64,000 nucleotides of DNA from Clusia tigrina (lineage: Eukaryota; Arthropoda; Insecta; Diptera; Clusiidae): positions 89,623,652 through 89,687,651 of the forward strand of contig OV050030.1 in assembly GCA_920105625.2 (NCBI GenBank), in the 5' to 3' direction. The position numbers and the translations under genes were made by a program. Below the pieces are notes generated by a model. It was not told where the DNA came from, made no database searches, and was given only the letters and a program-made list of their open reading frames with translations. Of this stretch, positions 57,549 through 64,000 are shown piece after piece; position 1 is the stretch's first letter; the number at the start of each line of letters is the position of its first letter.

Positions 57549-57552
57549 AGGC

Positions 57553-58036
57553 ATATTGTGGCAACCGAAACCGAAGTAGTATTTGAAACACATCATCTTG
57601 TATACTGGGGCCAATTAACAGAATGTCGTTGAGCGATATATTAGCTGAAGTTTTGGCTGATGCATCAAATACGACCCGTAATTTTGTTGTGGAACTGTCT
57701 GGTTTCATCACCGCATGGTGTAGCAGGAAATAGTGCGGACCTCTGATGGTGTCAGTTGATACTTCCTCCATATGTCCCAGGGATTCATAATCTCTCATAA
57801 ACGCGACATACTGGTTCTTAAGCTCGGGATTTCTTTCAAATTTGCGTTCGACTGCGTAGAACCGTTGAAGGGCTATGTCCCTTGACTCACCCAAATGCGT
57901 AGGGTCTCCTTGGATAGGAAGTTTTACAATGAAGCGGCCATCTGTGCCTCGTTGGGTATGATGGTTGTAGTGTTCTTCACATTGTCGTTCAGCTAATGTG
58001 AGAGTAGACCTGGTTGCATCACATTCTTCTAAACGC
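57553..58036 (-). pseudogene. BEL RT N-terminal part
   Basis: The minus strand reads LTLAERQCEEHYNHHTQRGT, VKLPIQGDPTHLGESRD, RFYAVERKFERNPEL, HHAVMKPDSSTTKLRVVFDA and SLNDILLIGPSIQDD, ending in RFRLPQYA at the LTR. It is a typical start of BEL RT. Confidence 0.9.
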
Positions 58037-58049
58037 TAGAATTTGTCCT

Positions 58050-58588
<539 letters not shown>

Positions 58589-58606
58589 TGGCGCCCGAGC
58601 AGGGAC
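58589..58606 (+). other. Primer-binding site resembling tRNA-Lys type
   Basis: TGGCGCCCGAGCAGGGAC differs by one base from the well-known lysine-tRNA(3) type site TGGCGCCCGAACAGGGAC. Drosophila gypsy itself is also reported to use a lysine tRNA. Confidence 0.8.
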
Positions 58607-59443
58607 CTCTTTTGTATCCTTGCACACATTTGCCTGAGACGATAGGCAAGTAAGGACGAAGAGGTTTAACCCAGAAAAAGGTCCAACAATTCCGGCTCAC
58701 CGTTTAGAGTGAGAAAAGGACGCGCCCTAGTAGTCAACGCAAACGGCAGGTGATCACGGGATCATCAGCAGTCTCACTGTAGTGAAGTAAATGCTTAAAT
58801 TGTTTGTGAAAATAAATTATAGAATCCTAAGAATATAAAATTGTGACTTTATTAAAGAAAAAATAATAATCTAAGAAAGTGAGGAAATTTATTTAAAAGA
58901 AAGAAATTATTATTAAAAGGAAAAGAATTAAATATTATTTAGAAAAAAAGAAGATTAAAAATAAGTTATAAGTGTGAAGAAATTAAAAGAAATTATCATT
59001 GACAAAAAGAATTATTAAATGAAAAGGAAAATTAAAAATAAATTATAAGTGTGAAGAAATTAAAAGAAATTATCATTGAAAGAAAGAATTATTAAATGAA
59101 AAGGAAAATTAAACATAAATAAGTGTGAAGAAATTAAAAGAAATTATCATTGAAAAAAAAGAGAATTAGTAAATAAAAAATAAAATTAAAAATAAATGAT
59201 AAATGTGAAGAAATATTAAGAAATTATTATTAAAAAGGAAAAAAACAGAAATTGGAAAAAAGTTGTTAACAACGGCATCAGTGGAAAAAAAGTCATGGTG
59301 ATTGTAAGGTGAGTGGCAGATTGTAAGATTACATATTGATTGCTATTTTATATTTATTCGCGTAACAAAACGTTCCTTAGTCCATCCTATTCCTTTCCTT
59401 TTTTTTGTGAAAAAGTTCCGAAAAAATATTGTTAAAAGAGAGT
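58607..59443 (+). other. A-rich gag leader with tandem repeats
   Basis: It is purine-rich and contains about four copies of a roughly 77-bp unit starting AGTGTGAAGAAATTAAAAGA (58971, 59048, 59122, and a diverged one at 59202). A GGTGAGT-like splice donor lies near 59308. No coding frame. Confidence 0.75.
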
Positions 59444-60856
59444 ATGCCAGTTAACAGTATCGAAGAGATTACGGACAGACTAAGTAGAACCCTCACAATG
59501 AGCCAACCACAGAGGCCTAGCACTAGTTCCAGTGGACTCTCTCGAGCTCAAAAGGAAGAAGTTAGAACTATAGTGTTGGATTACTTCAAACAGGACACCC
59601 CTGATGAAGGAGGGGATCAACCTATAGGAGCAATTCGTATCGAAGAATTGGACAAAATTCCCGATATAGTTAGATCACTAAGAGAATTTTCGGGAATTGC
59701 GGGCGAATTCGGTTCATGGCGGAAATCGGTAGAAAGGGTACTGGAGCTCTTCGAAAGCATTAAAGGTACTGGAAGATATTTTGCCATTCTCCATACAATA
59801 CGGACAAAAATTACTGGGGAAGCAGACACTGTTCTTGATTCATACAGAACACCTCTAGACAGGGTCAAGATAAGAAAGTGTCTAATGATGCATTACTCCG
59901 ATAGGAGAGATATTGGTACACTTGAATATCAGATGACAACCATGTGTCAAGGACACAAAACCATAACAGAATTCTATCAAGCGGTGTACCAACACCTATC
60001 ACTAATATTGGACAAGATAACTTGTCTTGAACTGGACACAGGTAGCCTTTCTTCAATGACAAACGCTTATAGAGAAAAAGCACTTGATACCTTCGTGCGT
60101 GGGCTGAAAGGCGATTTGCCAAGACTATTAAGCGTCAAGGAACCCACATCTTTGCCACAGGCATTACACATCTGTTTAAAATTGGACAATATGACTTATC
60201 GGATGCATCATGCTCACGGGCAGATACCTAAGCCAAACGCGCAGGGATACAAACCAAGTCCTCAGGTATTCACCAGAAATATTTTTTATCCTGAACTCGC
60301 TCATGGGGGAGCTCCAACCAGACCACAATTGCCACCACGATTCATACCAAGGCCAAGGAATGGGCCGAATATTCAGTATCAACCCCGTCAACAAAATTAC
60401 CAGTTCACTAACATGAATCAAAGACCTCAAGGATATCCGCGAAATTATCAACAATATCCTACAAATCCGGAACCGATGGAAATTGATCGGTCCATCCAAT
60501 CTAGGCAGATAAATTATGCCAACAGACCGCCGGTCAATAATGGTTATAAGAGGCCTTATGAAGGTACGTTCCAAGGACCAATCAACAAGGCTCAACGAAA
60601 CTTTCATTTAAGAACAGAGGGTAATTGCAACAGAGGAGGCAGCGAAGTGGATAATCCAAAAATTGACAAAGAAATTGAAGCACTCGAAGGAGCTGTAGGA
60701 GGTGTACCGGATATAAATGAATACATGGATGTGGCCAATAATGAATATATTAATGAACTAACACACTATTCAGGAGAGGACGTAAAAACCTCGGACAGTC
60801 TAGTGGAAGATTTTTCTACTGAAGATCTTAATGCGGATCTTAATTTTTTTGGTTAA
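59444..60856 (+). CDS. Gypsy gag, intact frame
   Basis: The first ATG is at 59444 (MPVNSIEEITDRLSRTL); the frame extends upstream only through a TTG. 470 codons: a helical capsid region (LREFSGIAGEFGSWRKSVER, LEYQMTTMCQGHKTITEFYQ), a Pro/Gln/Asn-rich middle, a PEPMEIDRS motif and an acidic tail. No CCHC knuckle, as in errantivirus-type gags. It is the longest undamaged gene of the window and precedes pol in a separate frame. Confidence 0.85.
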   Translation: MPVNSIEEITDRLSRTLTMSQPQRPSTSSSGLSRAQKEEVRTIVLDYFKQDTPDEGGDQPIGAIRIEELDKIPDIVRSLREFSGIAGEFGSWRKSVERVLELFESIKGTGRYFAILHTIRTKITGEADTVLDSYRTPLDRVKIRKCLMMHYSDRRDIGTLEYQMTTMCQGHKTITEFYQAVYQHLSLILDKITCLELDTGSLSSMTNAYREKALDTFVRGLKGDLPRLLSVKEPTSLPQALHICLKLDNMTYRMHHAHGQIPKPNAQGYKPSPQVFTRNIFYPELAHGGAPTRPQLPPRFIPRPRNGPNIQYQPRQQNYQFTNMNQRPQGYPRNYQQYPTNPEPMEIDRSIQSRQINYANRPPVNNGYKRPYEGTFQGPINKAQRNFHLRTEGNCNRGGSEVDNPKIDKEIEALEGAVGGVPDINEYMDVANNEYINELTHYSGEDVKTSDSLVEDFSTEDLNADLNFFG

Positions 60857-61095
60857 ACAGTTCCTCGTTACCATACTTTAAGATAAGAACGGGGAACGGA
60901 AAAATACTGAAATTCCTTCTGGACACTGGTAGCAATAAGAATTATATTAAGTCTGATCTGGCAAATAATCCTTAAAAAAATTGCGACTACTTCTGCGCTA
61001 AAACAATATCTGGCAATATTCAAATTACACACCACACCTTACTAAGAATATTTGGTGATTCTATTGAACCTATTAAATTTTTCCTTCTACCTGGA
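60857..61095 (+). pseudogene. Gypsy protease with premature stop
   Basis: The frame has KFLLDTGSNKNYIKSDL with DTG at 60922-60930, then an in-frame TAA near 60973-60975, and continues with ISGNIQITHHTLL and LLPGLRTFDAILGNDTL. Apart from the stop, the domain has normal length. Confidence 0.8.
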
Positions 61096-62030
61096 TTGCG
61101 GACTTTTGATGCAATACTAGGTAATGATACCTTGAAGGAACTTTCTGCAATCATTCACACAGCTGATAATTACTTTACAATAACGAATGGTATGAAAATA
61201 CTAATTTACCAATATATGTCGCAGGACGTGAAGAATCTAGAAATACGAGCTGAACACCTTTCTGAGAACCAAACATCAACTATGATGAAAAACATAGAAT
61301 CTCACAAGAATCTTTTTGCAGATCCTGATGAAAAATTAACTTACACAACGAGAGTACAGGGTGAAATTCGTACAACCACGGACGAGCCTACTTACACAAG
61401 AAACTATCCTTACCCAATGGCTCTGAAAAATGTTGTCGAGGAAGAAATAAGCAAATTATTAAAAGACGGGATCATAAGACCATCTCATTCTCCCTATAAT
61501 TCACCCATATGGGTCGTGCCGAAAAAAGAGGATGCATCTGGAAAGAGGAAGTACAGAGTCGTAGTGGAGTTTAGAAAATTGAATGCGGTTACTGTAGCAG
61601 ACAAATATCCAATACCAGAAGTTGGGGAAGTTTTATCTCAACTGGGCGGCAACAAATTCTTTACGGTAATTGATCTGAAAAGTGGTTTTCATCAAATACC
61701 GCTCAGGCAAGAAGACATCGAGAAAACGGCATTCTCAGTGAACAATGGGAAGTACGAGTTCACAAGGCTTCCGTTTGGATTAAAAAATGCCCCATCAATA
61801 TTCCAGAGAGCATTGGATGATATTCTAAGAAACTTCATCGGAAAGACTTGTTATGTCTATATCGATGACATAATTATATTCAGTAAAGACGAAGAATCAC
61901 ATTTTAAACATTTGAAGGAAATCTTTTGTACGTTGGCAGAGGCAAATATGAGAGTGCAGTTAGATAAATGCGTCTTCTTTAAAAGAAAGTTGAATTTCTT
62001 GGTTTCAAAGTATCTGAGAGTGGCATAAGT
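61096..62030 (+). pseudogene. Gypsy reverse transcriptase
   Basis: It reads IRPSHSPYNSPIWVVPKKED, YRVVVEFRKLNAVTVADKYP, FFTVIDLKSGFHQIPL, LPFGLKNAPSIFQRALDDIL, YVYIDDIIIFSKDEE (active site YIDD) and ANMRVQLDKCVFF. A frameshift at about 62010 separates it from the connection domain. Confidence 0.92.
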
Positions 62031-62760
62031 ACAATAAAGGACAGAGTGGATGCCATGGTAAGAATTCCTTACCCTAAAACTTTGAGGCAATTAAGATCTT
62101 TTTTGGGGCTTTGCAATTACTATAGAAGATTCATAAAGGGTTATGCCGATATAGCTAAACCCCTAACTGCTATGCTGAGGGGCCCAAATGGTTCAATTCC
62201 CAGGTCCGAGTCCAGCAAAGTAAAAATAGTACTCGGTTGTAAGGAAATGAAGGCAATGGATTCTTTAAAGGAGGTTTTATAATCTCGAGAAGTTATGCTT
62301 TTTTACCCAAACTACGAGAAAGAATTTCATCTAACGACCGATGCCTCCAACGTAGCCCTCGGAGCCGTGTTTAGCCAGGACGATAGGCCAATAGCATTTA
62401 TTTCCAGAGTATTGTCGGAAACGGAGGAAAACTATGCTACAAATGAGAGAGAGATGCTAGCTATAGTATGGGCCCTACATATCTTCAGAAACTACCTATA
62501 TGGAACTGCTAGAATTATAATTTACACTGACCACCAGCCCCTAACATATGCACTGAGTAACAAAAATAGTAATGTCAAGATGAAAAGGTGGAAGGCGATT
62601 CTCGAGGAATATAACTATGAAATTAGGTACAAACCAGGGAAATCTAACGTGGTAGCAGATGCTCTCTCTAGAACACCAATGACCAACGTGAACTCATTAA
62701 CTGGAACCGTTCATAGCCATGAAAGTTCTGCGGAAAATTTGGTACCCAGCGTGGAGGGTC
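62031..62760 (+). pseudogene. Gypsy RT connection and RNase H
   Basis: 62046-62282 gives RIPYPKTLRQLRSFLGLCNY and an in-frame TAA at 62280-62282. Beyond it, 62295 onward gives FHLTTDASNVALGAVFSQDD, ATNEREMLAIVWALHIFRNY, YTDHQPLTYAL and NVVADALSRT. RNase H residues are intact. Confidence 0.9.
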
Positions 62761-63957
62761 CTATAAATGCATTCAAAAATCAGATATTCCTTTGTGTGGA
62801 CGAAGTGCCGTCATATCAATTCCAAAATATATTCCCTGGGTATCATAGACATACAATTGTAGAAAGGGAGTATGATCAGAATAACCTCCTAGCCTTATTG
62901 AAAAGATACTTGAACCCCTCTGTGAATAATGGTATAAAGGCACCACAATTTGTAATGGGTAAAATCCAGGAAATCTATCCTCTGCACTTGTTGAATTATA
63001 AGGTTCGCTTCACACAAAAATTCGTGGAGGACGTGACCTCAGAAAATGACCAGGAAAATGTCATTATTGATACTCACAACAGGGCCCACAGAAATGCAGC
63101 GGAAAATAAATTACAGATTTTGGAGAAGTGTTATTTCCCAGGCATGTTTGCCAAGATAAAGAGAATAGTGAAACTTTGCTCAACATGTAAGAAGAAAAAA
63201 TACGATAGGCACCCCAATGATCCGAAGTTAGGGGAAACGCCTATACCTTCATATCCCGGCCAGGTAGTGCATATTTTCAACAGACAAAAAATTGGCAATG
63301 ACAGCCTTGGATAAATTCACCAAGTACGCACAAGTTAAATTGTTAACGGGAAAATCTATTGAGGATGTGAGAAGACCCCTAAGAGAGCTCCTATTCTTCT
63401 TTGGCGTACCAAAAACTATCGTCATCGATAATGAGAAGTCTCTGAATTCCGCCACTCTTCTGTTTATGATGAGGGATGAATTGAACATCGAAGTGTTCAC
63501 TACTCCTCCTTACAGAAGCGAAGCAAACGGTCAAGTCGAAAGATTTCATTCAACCCTTGCTGAATTGTTAAGATGTTTAAAGGACGAAAGGGTATGCAGA
63601 AATTTCGAAGAACTCCTTGAAAAAGCAGTGAACGAGTATAATCATTCGATATACTCGACTGTTGAGAGGAAACCTGTTGATTTGTTTTTTGGGAGAACTG
63701 TAGATTTTTCTCCAGGTAGCTATGACAGAACTAGACAGTCGAATATGGAGAATATCCGTAGTTTAGAATATCATAACAAACGGAAACAAAACGTACAACA
63801 ATACATTCCAGGCCTGACAGTCTTCGTTAAAATCAATAAGAGATTAGGGACAAAGGTATCAGAGCGATTTAAAGAAGAAATAGTAAAAGAAAACAGGAAT
63901 TCTACAATAGTCACCGAAAGCGGAAAAATTGCACACAAGAGACATATTAGAAATTAA
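62761..63957 (+). pseudogene. Gypsy integrase, first Asp region damaged
   Basis: The zinc domain (DTHNRAHRNAAENKLQILEK ... LCSTCKKKK) ends the 62295-63314 frame. A frameshift and small deletion near 63265-63295 remove the expected HID-type first Asp context. The 63292-63957 frame continues ALDKFTKYAQVKLL, VIDNEKSLNSATLL (Asp) and ANGQVERFHSTLAELL (Glu), and ends with GLTVFVKINKRLGTKVSERF and a TAA. The rest of the element lies beyond the window. Confidence 0.9.
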
Positions 63958-64000
63958 TTCACAACTCCTATTATCCTTTCATCTTTCGAAGTCGAAATCC

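Larger units (their letters stand above)
53689..58036 (-). mobile_element. BEL/Pao element, pol region, split by solo LTR B
   Basis: RT N-terminal part at 58036-57553, then a solo LTR (57548-56155), RT remainder and RNase H (56154-55030) and integrase (55188-53689). Gag, protease and LTRs are absent: the right side ends at a TA array and the left side at the 412-like LTR. Catalytic motifs are intact, in contrast to the BEL at 37.5-40.2 kb. Confidence 0.9.

Overview
The window is a eukaryotic, AT-rich stretch packed with transposable elements. It looks like a heterochromatic or repeat-rich region of an insect genome, most likely a higher dipteran; a tephritid-like fly is my best guess, inferred from the mix of LOA/R1/I/Jockey LINEs, BEL/Pao and Gypsy LTR elements, Helitron, hAT and Harbinger. 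I found no convincing host gene, rRNA, CRISPR array or bacterial-type operon. Almost every coding stretch is a decayed element carrying stops and frameshifts. Layout: 1-4925 is a LOA-like LINE (minus). 4972-5698 holds two opposite-strand pieces of one unknown transposon protein around a perfect hairpin, followed at 5760-6104 by a Harbinger-like end. 6105-16462 is a Gypsy/errantivirus-type provirus (plus) with two later insertions in its integrase region: a 1274-bp solo LTR with a CCGA target duplication, and a 3783-bp Helitron placed between A and T. 16463-17260 is a BEL-tail/Harbinger accessory-gene chimera that recurs inverted at 36906-37690. Then come a BEL gag (17.3-18.2 kb, minus), a Jockey-like ORF1 (18.3-19.7 kb, minus), an AT-rich gap, another BEL gag (21.2-22.3 kb, plus), an R1-like LINE (22.3-24.2 kb, minus), an I-like LINE (24.2-27.7 kb, minus) and a tRNA-derived SINE (27.74-27.97 kb). 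28.1-29.0 kb is a direct repeat ending in a 204-bp TA array. 29.1-34.5 kb holds LTR and Gypsy pol/env-like remnants, interrupted by a hAT element with an 8-bp target duplication. 35.3-36.7 kb is a spliced Harbinger transposase, followed by its accessory gene and a BEL pol (37.5-40.2 kb, minus). 40.3-42 kb has a Helitron scrap, a TA array and a CsRn1-like Gypsy pol fragment (minus). 42-44.3 kb is AT-rich with only unassigned open stretches. 44.4-47.15 kb is an I-clade LINE (minus). 47.2-53.66 kb is a 412/mdg1-like Gypsy element (minus) with its 5' LTR and primer-binding site. 53.7-58.04 kb is a second BEL pol (minus), split by a 1394-bp solo LTR with an AGGC duplication. 58.3-64 kb is another Gypsy element (plus) with a tRNA-Lys-like primer-binding site, running off the window. 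How it fits together: the nesting gives a relative history (Gypsy first, then solo LTR and Helitron; BEL first, then solo LTR; Gypsy first, then hAT). The least ordinary signal is structural. The two long solo LTRs, divergent except at their ends, each carry a tandem array of four hairpins with a near-constant loop and stems that change sequence while staying complementary, and both begin with a hairpin. The recurring BEL/Harbinger chimera, which shares an intron and a premature stop in both copies, is the second most interesting item.
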